NCBI RefSeq assembly: GCF_046098205.1
Contig: NZ_JBJURJ010000031.1
Location: 1 to 35,363, forward strand
Source: Paenibacillus_AR mesotrionivorans
GTDB taxonomy: Bacteria > Bacillota > Bacilli > Paenibacillales > NBRC-103111
Direction of reading: 5' to 3'
DNA length: 35,363 bases
Part shown: piece after piece, positions 15,412 through 23,663 of the stretch
Numbering within the stretch: the first letter of the stretch is position 1
Layout of the letters: every line of letters starts with the position of its first letter
The notes under the pieces: generated by a model
The model's database searches: none
Told to the model about the DNA's origin: nothing
The model's input: only the letters and a program-made list of their open reading frames with translations
Translations under genes and position numbers: made by a program

Positions 15412-16758
15412 CTACGCTCCCTCCTCTTCATCAAGCAGATGGTCCAACAGCCATTCCGAAGCCTGCTTCAAGAGCTCTGACGCAAACTCCGTCTTTATAC
15501 CCGGTACAGCAGTTCCGTCCGCCGCCAAGCCTGTTTTGCGCAGAAGTGCACCCGCCCGGTGATGGCCCAACAGCGGCTCCAGGCATTCTCCGGCAAAATC
15601 ATGCAGCGCCTCCGGCTCATTCTCCAGATCAGCGGCCAAACGCAGAAGCTCCCCAAGGAACCCTTCGGATTGCAGCAGGGCTTCCCGGTCTGCCGCCACA
15701 CCGGTGCGCACAGTCAGCTTTTCCAGCCAGACCAGCGGCATCCCTTCCCCTGCACCGGATTCCTCCTCTGTCAGCTCCCAACGCTCCAGTTCCGCTCTCC
15801 GCAGCTCCTCCGCCAAATCCCGGGCGTAACCGCCTTGGAGTTTCCCGTGAAGCCGCCCTCTGCCAGTCAGGACAAGCCGCAACACGGAAGGCCGCCCCTC
15901 TGCCTCCATGCGGGCCTCCTCCATTGCCCGCTCCAGCGCCTCCTTCAGCTCCTGCTCTGTGGAGCAATCCGCAATGGACACCTCCCGGGCCAACCAGCGG
16001 ACCGCGTCCAGCACCCGGAACTGCAATTCCGTCGCCCCGCTTCCGTCCACCTCCACCACATAGCAGCCTTTCGCCCCGGTTTCACGGACGCTCCTGCCCT
16101 GGATATTGCCCGGATACACCACCCAAGGCTTCTCCGACAGCACCCTGCGGGTATGGACATGGCCCAAAGCCCAATAGTCCAACCCGGCCGCTGCCAGCTC
16201 CTTTAACGAACAAGGGGCATAATCCGCATGCTCCGGTGAACCGTCCACATTGGCATGCAGCAGCCCGATCTGGTAAACACCGCCTGCCCCCGCTCCGAAA
16301 CGCTGCGCATAATTCTCCTGCACCGCCGCCGTCGGGTACGAAATCCCCTGAATATCCGCCACATGGCCGCGCCCCTCCAAAACCACAGGAACACGCTCCA
16401 CCTCTCCCGGCTTAAACATATGTATTCCTGATGGCCAGCCCAGCTTCGCCTCCCGGCCATCTAGCGGATCATGGTTCCCATGAACGACAAAAGCGGAGAT
16501 TCCGTTCTCCGCCAGCCGTTTCATTGCATTATGGAACCGGAGCTGCGCCCTGAGCGACCGGTCAGCGGAATCATAAACATCTCCTGCAATCAGCACAAAA
16601 TCCGCCTTCTCCCGGATAGCCAGCTCCGTGAGGCTATCCAGCGCAGCGAAGGTAGAGCCGCGAAGAAGCTGCCGCACCGCCTCCGGCACGCCGGACAGTC
16701 CCGCGAAGGGGCTGTCCAGATGAAGGTCGGCGGCATGGATAAACCGGAACGGAATCAC
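15412..16758 (-). CDS. yhaO: YhaO-like metallophosphoesterase, SbcD/Mre11-type DNA nuclease
   Basis: Predicted Mn-dependent nuclease subunit that works with YhaN on DNA ends. The 448-residue protein contains all calcineurin-like metal motifs: DLHLD (11-15), GDVYD (59-63), GNHD (94-97), LLHAN with His168, and GHVH (199-202). A capping and coiled C-terminal half, rich in Glu and Arg, presumably binds the base of the YhaN coiled coil. Start GTG at 16758 overlaps the stop of the glycosyltransferase as GTGA, with GGAGG upstream. The yhaN start follows its stop with no gap. Both junctions imply translational coupling in one operon. The role in recombination repair is inferred from the family; the YhaO/YhaN pair is less studied than SbcCD. 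Confidence 0.93.
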   Translation of the reverse strand: MIPFRFIHAADLHLDSPFAGLSGVPEAVRQLLRGSTFAALDSLTELAIREKADFVLIAGDVYDSADRSLRAQLRFHNAMKRLAENGISAFVVHGNHDPLDGREAKLGWPSGIHMFKPGEVERVPVVLEGRGHVADIQGISYPTAAVQENYAQRFGAGAGGVYQIGLLHANVDGSPEHADYAPCSLKELAAAGLDYWALGHVHTRRVLSEKPWVVYPGNIQGRSVRETGAKGCYVVEVDGSGATELQFRVLDAVRWLAREVSIADCSTEQELKEALERAMEEARMEAEGRPSVLRLVLTGRGRLHGKLQGGYARDLAEELRRAELERWELTEEESGAGEGMPLVWLEKLTVRTGVAADREALLQSEGFLGELLRLAADLENEPEALHDFAGECLEPLLGHHRAGALLRKTGLAADGTAVPGIKTEFASELLKQASEWLLDHLLDEEEGA

Positions 16759-17942
16759 ACTCCGCCGCCTCCTTCGTTTTCACCCTCACCCTCGAACTCC
16801 TCCGCACCGTCAGCGGCTGCAGTCCCGAAGCTCCGGTATACCGCCGCCAGCTGTTGGATCACCCGGGTAAGCGAGTAGGATTTTTTGGCCTTTTCCCATG
16901 CGGCGCGGGCCAGCTCGTAACGGTAGCCGGGATCCTCGATCAAGGTTTCCAGAGCGTCTGCCAGAGCCTCGGAATCCCCTGACGGGACCAGCAGGCCGTT
17001 ACGCCCGTCCTCAATCTGCTCCGGGATGCCCCCAACCTGAGTCCCCACCAGGGCCAACAGGCACAGAGCCGCCTCAGCGAATACGGAGCCGAAGGCCTCC
17101 GCCCGGGAGGGCAGGACGAATATATCGAAGAAGGGCATGAATTCCTCGGGATGCAGCATATAGCCGTAGAAAATGGTATCCTCATAAATGCCCAAATCCA
17201 CCGCCATCTGCTCCAATTCCTCCCGGATCGGACCGTCTCCGATCAGGTGAAGCACGAAGGGGACACCCTTCTTTTTCAAGCGGGCACATGCCTCAAGAAG
17301 GGTATCCAGCCCCTTGGCCGGGACCAGACGACAGACGGAAATCAGTTGGGTCACTGCATTTTCATGGGAATAAGGACGGAAGCGCCGCTGGTCGAAGCCG
17401 TTCGGAATCACTTCAACCCGGCTGCAATCCTCCATATAGTTCCCGAGATACATGCGGAATGCGTGGGAAGCGGTTATGATACGGTCCAGGCTGTATTCCA
17501 GCTCGCCATAAATCGACGTGAGGAACTTCTCCTCCGGCCCCCCCTCCTGAATCCGTCCGTTTAACATCAACTCCTTCTCATAGCTGGAGTGGATGGTGAT
17601 CATCACGGGGGTATCGGGAAAAATCCGCTTCATGGCCAGCGCCGCAATGGGATGATGGGCATGGATCAGGTCATACGAGCCCTTCAGGCGCAGCTTGGTC
17701 CACCATATGTAATCCTTATAGGTTTGGATATATTTATCGATAATCGGATTGCCGGCATACTGCTTCCAGTCAAAGGTGTGGAACTCTACATCCTCCGTCC
17801 CTTTGCTGCGTATGCGTTTAGGCAGGGAAAACAGCTCCATATCCCAGCCCTTCTTAATAAACCGCTCCTGGATATACGGCACCATGGACGATACCCCACC
17901 AGGCTGTTCCGGCGGAAAAAACAGCGCCTGCAAGATTTTCAT
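16755..17942 (-). CDS. GT4 family glycosyltransferase
   Basis: A GT-B fold, retaining sugar transferase of 395 residues. The start chosen is ATG at 17942 (MKILQALFFPPEQPGGVSSM), five bases after AAGGAGG. The N-terminal domain has the acceptor-side PPEQPGGVSSM and DLIHAHHP. The C-terminal domain starts at about 200 with LISVCRLVPAKGLDTLLEA, holding the phosphate-binding Arg and Lys. The E-x7-E donor motif lies in SRAEAFGSVFAEAALCLLAL, and VGGIPEQIEDGRNGLLVPSG binds the nucleotide sugar. The tail is a Glu/Gly run ending GGGGV. Likely products are cell-surface or lipid-linked glycans. It is the promoter-proximal gene of an operon with yhaO and yhaN, an unexpected partner for a nuclease pair. The promoter is at 17984-18012. 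Confidence 0.9.
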   Translation of the reverse strand: MKILQALFFPPEQPGGVSSMVPYIQERFIKKGWDMELFSLPKRIRSKGTEDVEFHTFDWKQYAGNPIIDKYIQTYKDYIWWTKLRLKGSYDLIHAHHPIAALAMKRIFPDTPVMITIHSSYEKELMLNGRIQEGGPEEKFLTSIYGELEYSLDRIITASHAFRMYLGNYMEDCSRVEVIPNGFDQRRFRPYSHENAVTQLISVCRLVPAKGLDTLLEACARLKKKGVPFVLHLIGDGPIREELEQMAVDLGIYEDTIFYGYMLHPEEFMPFFDIFVLPSRAEAFGSVFAEAALCLLALVGTQVGGIPEQIEDGRNGLLVPSGDSEALADALETLIEDPGYRYELARAAWEKAKKSYSLTRVIQQLAAVYRSFGTAAADGAEEFEGEGENEGGGGV

Positions 17943-17983
17943 GATTTCCTCCTTCATGGTGCAAGAAATCCCGTTTCATCCCT

Positions 17984-18012
17984 ATTGTAGCGCCTGCCGG
18001 CGGCAATTGAAA
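17984..18012 (-). promoter_or_regulatory. Promoter of the glycosyltransferase-yhaO-yhaN operon
   Basis: Minus-strand TTTCAA (18007-18012), 17 bases, TACAAT (17984-17989), about 40 bases before the ATG at 17942. It lies back-to-back with the GGDEF gene promoter. Confidence 0.55.
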
Positions 18013-18035
18013 AGAGAACACACCGACAAAGTTTT

Positions 18036-18044
18036 TGGTATAAT
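18036..18044 (+). promoter_or_regulatory. Extended -10 promoter of the GGDEF gene
   Basis: TGG-TATAAT is an extended -10 with a consensus hexamer and no clear -35. The start site would be near 18051, leaving about 20 bases to the ribosome site AAGGGAG. Confidence 0.55.
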
Positions 18045-18072
18045 GAAAGAATGGGTTGAAGGGAGAATGGAC

Positions 18073-19242
18073 ATGCTGTACGAGCTTTTGTGCGGACCGA
18101 TGCGTCCCGTTTATTTTTCCACGATTATTCTGGTGATCCTTCTGCTGATGCTGGTGATGACGTTCAGGCTGTTTGTGAACCGGCGGAAGAAGGCTTATTT
18201 CTCGCTGTCCCTGTCGATTCTGGTGGTGATGGCCCAGCATATCCTCATCATCTCGGCTGGAACCGACGCCCCTGGCACAGGTAATTGGACGGGCTACGCC
18301 ACGATTCTTTTGAAGGCGGTTTCCTTTATCTTCCTGAACCTGGGCATCTACCAAATGTACAATTCCTCACGGACCCGGCAGCATGTTTTGACCTGGTCGG
18401 CCGTGGTTATTGCGGTACTGCTATCCCTGATGTACTTCCTGGTGGATGGGTTTGAGGGAAATCCGGGGCAGGTGGTGCTGCTGCAGAATCTGGGCATTGA
18501 GCTGTATATGTTTCTGATGCTTTTCCTGTGCCACCAATGGATTTCGCCATGGGTTGGCCAATGGAACCGGTACCAGCTGAGTTTGTCCTTTTACTTCATC
18601 TACCAACTGATCCATCTGGCGGATGTGTTTATTACGGGCAGTGCTTATCCGGCTCTGGCAGCGGCGGGCAGCACCTTCCTCGTTTTGTATTATATGACGC
18701 TGTTTCTCATCGTGTTCGAGCGGGTGGTGGAGCTGCTTCAGGCTGTGTATACCAAATCCATTACCGATGCCCTCACCGGGCTGTATAACCGGCTGTATTT
18801 TATGAACCGCCTGAAGCAGTATCTGTCCCATGAGGTGCCGGTCACCGTTATTTTTACGGATATTGACAACTTCAAGAAGCTGAACGATACACAAGGCCAT
18901 GACAAGGGTGATGAAGCGTTGAAAAAGGTGGCCCTGATCCTTCGGGAATGTGTGGAGGAAATCGGAGTGGCGGGACGTCTGGGCGGCGAGGAAATGGTGG
19001 TGCTGGTGACTGACCCGGAGGTCCATCCGGGCGAATTGGCGGAGCTGATCCGCAAACGGATTGAAGCGGAGGCCGGGGTTACGGTTAGTGTTGGCTACAG
19101 CAAGGCGAAGAAGGGAATTTCTCCGGACGCCCTGGTGAAGCAGGCGGATGAAGCCATGTACCAGGCCAAAACCACAGGCAAGAACAAGGTCTGCAAATAT
19201 ATGAAGCAAAAGCAGCTCAACGCTGGCGGTCACGCCGGATAA
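18073..19242 (+). CDS. Membrane GGDEF-domain protein (probable diguanylate cyclase)
   Basis: The 389-residue protein has six to seven membrane helices in residues 10-218, then a GGDEF domain at about 226-380. That domain opens with the standard SITDALTGLYNRLYFMNRL. The metal site is FTDIDNFKKLNDTQGHDKGD (261-280), and the active-site signature reads GGEEM (304-308), so Met replaces the usual Phe. The inhibitory RxxD site is absent (EEIG at that place), implying no product feedback if active. It would make cyclic di-GMP from two GTP in response to a signal sensed in the membrane. The ATG at 18073 follows AAGGGAG at 7 bases; ATG at 18067 is an alternative. The open frame upstream reaches through the promoter and is not used. 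Confidence 0.88.
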   Translation: MLYELLCGPMRPVYFSTIILVILLLMLVMTFRLFVNRRKKAYFSLSLSILVVMAQHILIISAGTDAPGTGNWTGYATILLKAVSFIFLNLGIYQMYNSSRTRQHVLTWSAVVIAVLLSLMYFLVDGFEGNPGQVVLLQNLGIELYMFLMLFLCHQWISPWVGQWNRYQLSLSFYFIYQLIHLADVFITGSAYPALAAAGSTFLVLYYMTLFLIVFERVVELLQAVYTKSITDALTGLYNRLYFMNRLKQYLSHEVPVTVIFTDIDNFKKLNDTQGHDKGDEALKKVALILRECVEEIGVAGRLGGEEMVVLVTDPEVHPGELAELIRKRIEAEAGVTVSVGYSKAKKGISPDALVKQADEAMYQAKTTGKNKVCKYMKQKQLNAGGHAG

Positions 19243-19278
19243 TCTATGCCTTAGCTTCAATGGGAGGCGGTAACGAAA

Positions 19279-19881
19279 ATGCTAGGGTGGTTCCGTAAAA
19301 AAGATCCGTTAGATCCTGCCGTCCAGCTGAAAAAGCTGGCTCTTTTGGGCTTCCGCCCCCGTCCGGAAATCGGAGAGCGGGAGCTGGTAAAGTTCCGCAA
19401 GGAAGCGTATATAGAGAAGCCGTATCTGCTGCTGCTGATCGCCCTGGGCGGTACCGCCGGGGATGGAGGGCCTATATCGGAGCGTATCTGGCATGTACAC
19501 AGGGACAGCATCCGGCAGGCGGGGGATTATGTGCATGCCATAATGCGGCTGGCCGGGGTAGCCGAAGCCTCGGGGGCGCCGCTGCCCGTTGCTGATGCGC
19601 AAGCCCTTCCCTCCGGGCAGAACGTTCTCCTCCGGTTCAGGCTGGACGCCCGAATCTGCGAATGGGAGCTCTCCGGCTCCCCAAACGCCTTGAACCCGGA
19701 GCTCCTGCTTAGAACCGCAGATATACTCCCGGAGTCGGCAGGCCCGCGCCAATTCGCCTATGCCGCCTTGGGCGGACCGGACGCCTTGATCGTCTGCCTT
19801 GACCCCGGGGAGCTGGATGCCTTGAACAGGCTGACGGGACTGGGCTTCACGTGGCTCGCAGGCAGCGGATTCCGGTTCTAG
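19279..19881 (+). CDS. Hypothetical protein, 200 aa, in line with the GGDEF gene
   Basis: The ATG at 19279 follows GGGAGGCGG; the gene starts 36 bases after the GGDEF stop and is probably co-transcribed. The basic N-terminus (MLGWFRKKDPLDPAVQLKKL) leads into a soluble alpha/beta protein. Recognisable stretches are LGFRPRPEIGERELVKFRKE, PYLLLLIALGGTAGDGGPIS, and near the end DALNRLTGLGFTWLAGSGFR. It has no membrane helix, signal peptide or known catalytic motif. I do not recognise the family; it may be a lineage-restricted Paenibacillaceae protein. Adjacency to the cyclase might mean a linked output, but nothing in the sequence shows cyclic di-GMP binding (no PilZ RxxxR motif). Confidence 0.75.
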   Translation: MLGWFRKKDPLDPAVQLKKLALLGFRPRPEIGERELVKFRKEAYIEKPYLLLLIALGGTAGDGGPISERIWHVHRDSIRQAGDYVHAIMRLAGVAEASGAPLPVADAQALPSGQNVLLRFRLDARICEWELSGSPNALNPELLLRTADILPESAGPRQFAYAALGGPDALIVCLDPGELDALNRLTGLGFTWLAGSGFRF

Positions 19882-19922
19882 GCGGGTTTGCATACACACC
19901 CTAGGGTTTGTCCGGACAAATT

Positions 19923-20107
19923 CTAACGGCGGTGAGAGCCCTTATTACGTCGAAAACACCCCTTCAGAAAATCTAACGGCGGCCACAGCCTTTATTCGAA
20001 CCACTTGCCCCGCTGTAGGCCTCTTTTTCGTCCAATAGCGTCCCCTGCTTCCGTAAGATTTCGAGGCACCCCGTTTTGGAGCAAATAACGTCTCTCACTG
20101 CCGTTAG
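19923..20107. repeat. Four-stem-loop intergenic element, subfamily 2 (copy EA, 185 bp)
   Basis: Two direct units start CTAACGG at 19923 and 19973. Two inverted units end CCGTAAG at 20057 and CCGTTAG at 20107. Unit 1 and the reverse complement of unit 4 share CTAACGGC, GTGAGAG, TTATT and AAAAC in register, so the element folds back on itself. Each unit also forms a TAACGG-N9-CCNTTA type hairpin, weakest in unit 3. It fills the gap between the convergent 200-residue gene and mnmH; no ordinary terminator is seen there. No other feature is visible in this 314-base gap. Confidence 0.85.
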
Positions 20108-20195
20108 GAATTATTAGCAGCAGCCTGCCACGACTCCCCCACCTGCATTCATCGCTGACCGTAACTACTCCAGGAATTATGTCCGCAATCCCGCT

Positions 20196-21230
20196 CTAAC
20201 CCAACGGAGGCAGCAGCTCCCTGACCCGGTCCAGCGCCTCTTCTATTGTCGCAGCCTTGACTACCATAGGCGCCTCCTTGTACACCCCCTCGGAATGGGC
20301 GTATAGAGGATCGTAATAATACTCCAGAAGCAGCAGCACCGCCTCCTCATACGCTCCGGACAAAAGCTTGCTCTCAATTTCCTTGGCTATAGGTGTATGA
20401 ATCCGCTCCTTTATGAAGCGGTAGGCCGCCAGCAGCGCTTCCCCGTAAAGCTCGGGCTGATAGTCCGCTACAATGTGTTTGGCCCGGACCTCCAGAGGGA
20501 GCTCCAGCAGAATCGTTCTGCCCTCCTCCTTGCTGTGCATAATAAACTCCGGCAGGGTAATCTTGCCAACCTTCCGGCTTTCGGCCTCCAGCAGAATCCA
20601 AGGGGAGTGCTCCAACGTTCCCAGCCTTTCCGCCAAATAAGCATCGAAGGTTTTTTGGTTATGGGGCAGCACTCCGACTCCTCCAAAAATAGAGCCGCGG
20701 TGTCCTGCCATCCCCTCCAGGTCCGCTACCGGATAACCCTCCGCCTGCAGCGCTTGAAGAATGGCGGTTTTGCCGGTGCCGGTATTCCCTTGGAGAACAT
20801 AAGAAGGCCACGGCCGCTGTGCCATATGCTCCAAACGGGCCGTTGTCCATCTCCGGTAATCCCGGTAACCGCCTTCCAGCCGGTATACGCGGATACCCAT
20901 CAGAGAAAGCACGGTGGAAACCGTCCGGCTGCGCATCCCTCCTCTCCAGCAGAACACCCCTTTTTCCCGGCCAATGCTTTGGAATTCCTTCACCAGTGCG
21001 GGAAGCTTGGCAGAGGCAATCTCCAGCCCCCGGTCCTTGGCAGCCTGAACGCTCACCCGGGTGTACAGAGTACCGATTTCCGCCCGTTCCTCATCGTTGA
21101 AAAAAGGAATGTTGATGCTGCCGGGAATGGTGCCGTCCCGGAATTCCGACGGGGACCTGACGTCTACTGTGACCAGATCCCCGTTTTTTCTGCGGATAAG
21201 CAGATCTTCTACGCTGATGTCCTGAAACAC
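20196..21230 (-). CDS. mnmH: tRNA 2-selenouridine synthase
   Basis: MnmH (SelU/YbbB) replaces sulfur by selenium in 2-thiouridine at the wobble position of Lys, Glu and Gln tRNAs, via a geranylated intermediate, using selenophosphate. The 344-residue product has an N-terminal rhodanese domain (TVDVRSPSEF near 21-30; catalytic Cys94 in FCWRGGMRSRT). A C-terminal P-loop domain follows with GNTGTGKT (148-155) and LEGMAGHRGSIFGG. Length fits the family. I chose GTG at 21230, eight bases after AGAGGAG; a GTG nine bases upstream sits on the ribosome site. It follows selD by 13 bases in an operon. With selD it gives the selenouridine trait; selA/selB are not in this window. Confidence 0.94.
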   Translation of the reverse strand: MFQDISVEDLLIRRKNGDLVTVDVRSPSEFRDGTIPGSINIPFFNDEERAEIGTLYTRVSVQAAKDRGLEIASAKLPALVKEFQSIGREKGVFCWRGGMRSRTVSTVLSLMGIRVYRLEGGYRDYRRWTTARLEHMAQRPWPSYVLQGNTGTGKTAILQALQAEGYPVADLEGMAGHRGSIFGGVGVLPHNQKTFDAYLAERLGTLEHSPWILLEAESRKVGKITLPEFIMHSKEEGRTILLELPLEVRAKHIVADYQPELYGEALLAAYRFIKERIHTPIAKEIESKLLSGAYEEAVLLLLEYYYDPLYAHSEGVYKEAPMVVKAATIEEALDRVRELLPPLG

Positions 21231-21243
21231 GCCTGCCACTCCT

Positions 21244-22284
21244 CTACACGACCTGAATTTGTCCGGGATGCTCTGCGGTAACCTGTCCGATCAAATGGGC
21301 CTCCACTCCGTCCGCCACCAGCTTCTCCAAAAGCTCCGCACTGTCCGCCTCGTCTACGGCAATCAGAAGCCCACCGGAGGTAACGGCGTCGCATAGAATG
21401 TAGCGCCCGATCTGATCCATTTCCTCGGGAAACATCACCGAAGGCTCTACATGCTTGAAATTGTTGCGTGTGCCGCCGGGCACCGATCCGGCTTCCGCCA
21501 GCTCTCTGGCTCTTGGCAGGACGGGAACCCGATCGGCTTCGATGCGGATGCCGTTACCACTCCCCTTGGCCATCTCCAGCGCATGTCCCAATAGTCCGAA
21601 GCCCGTTACATCCGTACAGGCGTGGACCCGGTAAGGCTCCATAATTTCGGCTGCTTTTTTGTTGAGCGTTGCCATAACCTGGGTAACCCGTGTAATCTCC
21701 TCCGGCGATAGCAGATCCTTCTTGATGGAGGTGGTCAGGATCCCCACTCCGATGGGTTTGGTCAGAATCAGGCAATCGCCCGGTTTTGCTCCGGCATTGG
21801 TGCGCACCTTGCCGGGATGGACCAAACCTGTTACCGCCAGCCCAAATTTGGGTTCGTTGTCATCGATGGAATGCCCGCCAACCAGCGTCACTCCAGCCTC
21901 CCGCATTTTGTCCCCGGCACCCCGCAGAATCTCTGCCAGCACCTGCTTGTCCAGCTTGCTGATGGGAAACGCCACAATGTTCAGCGCCGTCAGAGGTTTG
22001 CCCCCCATAGCATAAATATCGCTGATGGCATTAGCGGCCGCCACCTGTCCGAAGGAGTACGGATCATCCACAATCGGCGTAAAAAAATCCACCGTTTGCA
22101 CCAGCGCCAGCTCATCCGTCAGTCGGTACACGCCGGCATCATCGCTGGTATCGATGCCTACCAGGAGATTCGGGTCCGGCAGGGGAGCCGGCAAGGAGCG
22201 GATCACCTGGGACAGGTCCCCGGGACCGATTTTGCAGCCGCAGCCTCCTTTGGTGGAATATGAGGTTAATTTAATGGAATCCAT
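21244..22284 (-). CDS. selD: Selenide, water dikinase (selenophosphate synthetase)
   Basis: Makes monoselenophosphate from selenide and ATP, the selenium donor for MnmH encoded next. The 346-residue product shows the glycine-rich active-site segment YSTKGGCGCKIGPGDL with Cys15 and Lys18, equivalent to E. coli Cys17 and Lys20. The catalytic residue is a normal Cys codon (TGC), not selenocysteine. Further hallmarks are DDAGVYRL, TVDFFTPIVDDPYSFGQVAA, ANAISDIYAMGGKP, GGHSIDDNEPKFGLAVTG, TDVTGFGLLGHALEMA and CDAVTSGGLLIAV. The ATG at 22284 has an AAAGGG about 12 bases upstream, a rather long spacing. First gene of the selD-mnmH operon. Confidence 0.96.
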   Translation of the reverse strand: MDSIKLTSYSTKGGCGCKIGPGDLSQVIRSLPAPLPDPNLLVGIDTSDDAGVYRLTDELALVQTVDFFTPIVDDPYSFGQVAAANAISDIYAMGGKPLTALNIVAFPISKLDKQVLAEILRGAGDKMREAGVTLVGGHSIDDNEPKFGLAVTGLVHPGKVRTNAGAKPGDCLILTKPIGVGILTTSIKKDLLSPEEITRVTQVMATLNKKAAEIMEPYRVHACTDVTGFGLLGHALEMAKGSGNGIRIEADRVPVLPRARELAEAGSVPGGTRNNFKHVEPSVMFPEEMDQIGRYILCDAVTSGGLLIAVDEADSAELLEKLVADGVEAHLIGQVTAEHPGQIQVV

Positions 22285-22413
22285 ACATGAACAACCCTTT
22301 CGCCCCAGGCGGAAATTTTCTTTCGGTAAATCTGATTATGCTGTAATGATAACCCATTTGCTCCTCCAAAATCTATCTAGCAACGTTACTGATCCCTTTT
22401 TACCCTATGCCGT

Positions 22414-22462
22414 AAAAAACGCCGTTCTCCTTCCCGTATATGGGGTTGAAGAGCGGCGTTTT
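22414..22462 (-). terminator. Terminator after the M29 aminopeptidase
   Basis: Minus-strand AAAACGCCGCTCT and the complementary GAACGGCGTTTTTT flank a loop of about 22 bases and end in six T. It separates the aminopeptidase from selD. Confidence 0.8.
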
Positions 22463-22481
22463 GCGTAAGAAAACAGTCTTA

Positions 22482-23600
22482 TTAAGAAATCAGGTTTTCG
22501 GGATTCAGAACTTCCAGCTCCGGAATGACAAAACGGCCGTCCTTGCGGATCAGAACGTCATCAAACCAGATTTCCCCTCCGCCATATTCCGGGCGTTGGA
22601 TACAAACCATATCCCAGTGGATGGCGGAATGGTTGCCGTTGTATGCCTCGTCATAACATCTGCCCGGAGTGAAGTGGAAGCTGCCGTCGATTTTTTCGTC
22701 GAACAGGATGTCCTTCATCGGAGTTTTGATGTACGGATTAACGCCGATGGCGAATTCACCCACATAACGGGCGCCTTCGTCGGTATCCAGAATGCTGTTC
22801 AGGCGTTCAGTGTCGTTGGCGGTTGCCTTCACAATTTTGCCGTCCTTAAACTCCAGGAGTACGTTCTCGAAGGTAAAGCCATTGTACGGTGTGGGCGCAT
22901 TGTACTGCAGGGTGCCGTTGATGCTGTCACGCACAGGAGCGGTATATACTTCGCCGTCCGGAATGTTCATTTCGCCTGCGCATTTGATGGCTCCGATTCC
23001 CTTGATGGAGAAGGTAAGATCGGTGCCGGGACCGGTAATCCGGACCTTGTCGGTGCGGTCCATCAGTGCTTTAAGGGAATCCATCGCATCGTTCATTTTG
23101 CCGTAGTCCAGCGTGCACACATCGAAGTAGAAGTTTTCGAAGGCTTCTGTGCTCATGTTGGACAGTTGGGCCATGGAAGCGGTCGGGTAACGAAGCACTA
23201 CCCAGCGGGTTTTCTTCACACGGGTTTCAAAATGAACCGGCGTCTGGTACAGGGCGTTATACTGCTTCAGCTTGTCGGCGGGCACATCGGCCATTTCGGT
23301 AATGTTCAGGCTGCCGCGGACGCCGATGTAGCATTGCATCTGCTGCATCTGGAAGTCATCCACCTTGGCCATGGTGGTCAGCTGCTCTTCGGTCCCCTCC
23401 AGCACCAGCTGGCGGATGACCTGCTGATCCCGCAGATTTACGAAGGGATTGGCGCCTGCCTTGTACACCTGCTTCACCAGTTCCTTGACCAGCGGATTGT
23501 CAATGTTGAAGGCTTCGATCAGAACATTCTCGCCCTTCTGGGCTCTTACGGAATAATGGACCAGCACCTCGGCCAGCCGTGTCAAACGGGGATCTACCAT
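22482..23600 (-). CDS. M29 family aminopeptidase (AmpS-like)
   Basis: A cytoplasmic metallo-aminopeptidase of 372 residues, the usual length for the thermophilic aminopeptidase family, using two metal ions (Zn or Co). Ligand-bearing motifs are visible: CAGEMNIPDGEVYTAPV, GEFAIGVNPYI, GRCYDEAYNGNHSAIHWDMV with the HWD end, and FDDVLIRKDGRFVIPEL near the C-terminus. The start chosen is ATG at 23600 (MVDPRLTRLAEVLV), 11 bases after AAAGGA. The ATG four codons upstream nearly touches that site. It follows the ArsR-like gene by 63 bases on the same strand with no terminator between, so it may share that gene's strong promoter. A terminator follows at 22414-22462. Confidence 0.92.
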   Translation of the reverse strand: MVDPRLTRLAEVLVHYSVRAQKGENVLIEAFNIDNPLVKELVKQVYKAGANPFVNLRDQQVIRQLVLEGTEEQLTTMAKVDDFQMQQMQCYIGVRGSLNITEMADVPADKLKQYNALYQTPVHFETRVKKTRWVVLRYPTASMAQLSNMSTEAFENFYFDVCTLDYGKMNDAMDSLKALMDRTDKVRITGPGTDLTFSIKGIGAIKCAGEMNIPDGEVYTAPVRDSINGTLQYNAPTPYNGFTFENVLLEFKDGKIVKATANDTERLNSILDTDEGARYVGEFAIGVNPYIKTPMKDILFDEKIDGSFHFTPGRCYDEAYNGNHSAIHWDMVCIQRPEYGGGEIWFDDVLIRKDGRFVIPELEVLNPENLIS

Positions 23601-23663
23601 GGGTTGCACCATCCTTTGGATAATTGGTTTATGGGTTATGACATTGCCAGCATCATTGCAGTC

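Noticed and set aside
15546..16415. 289-codon plus-strand ORF inside yhaO
   Set aside because: Proline-rich antisense of a gene with complete metallophosphoesterase motifs.
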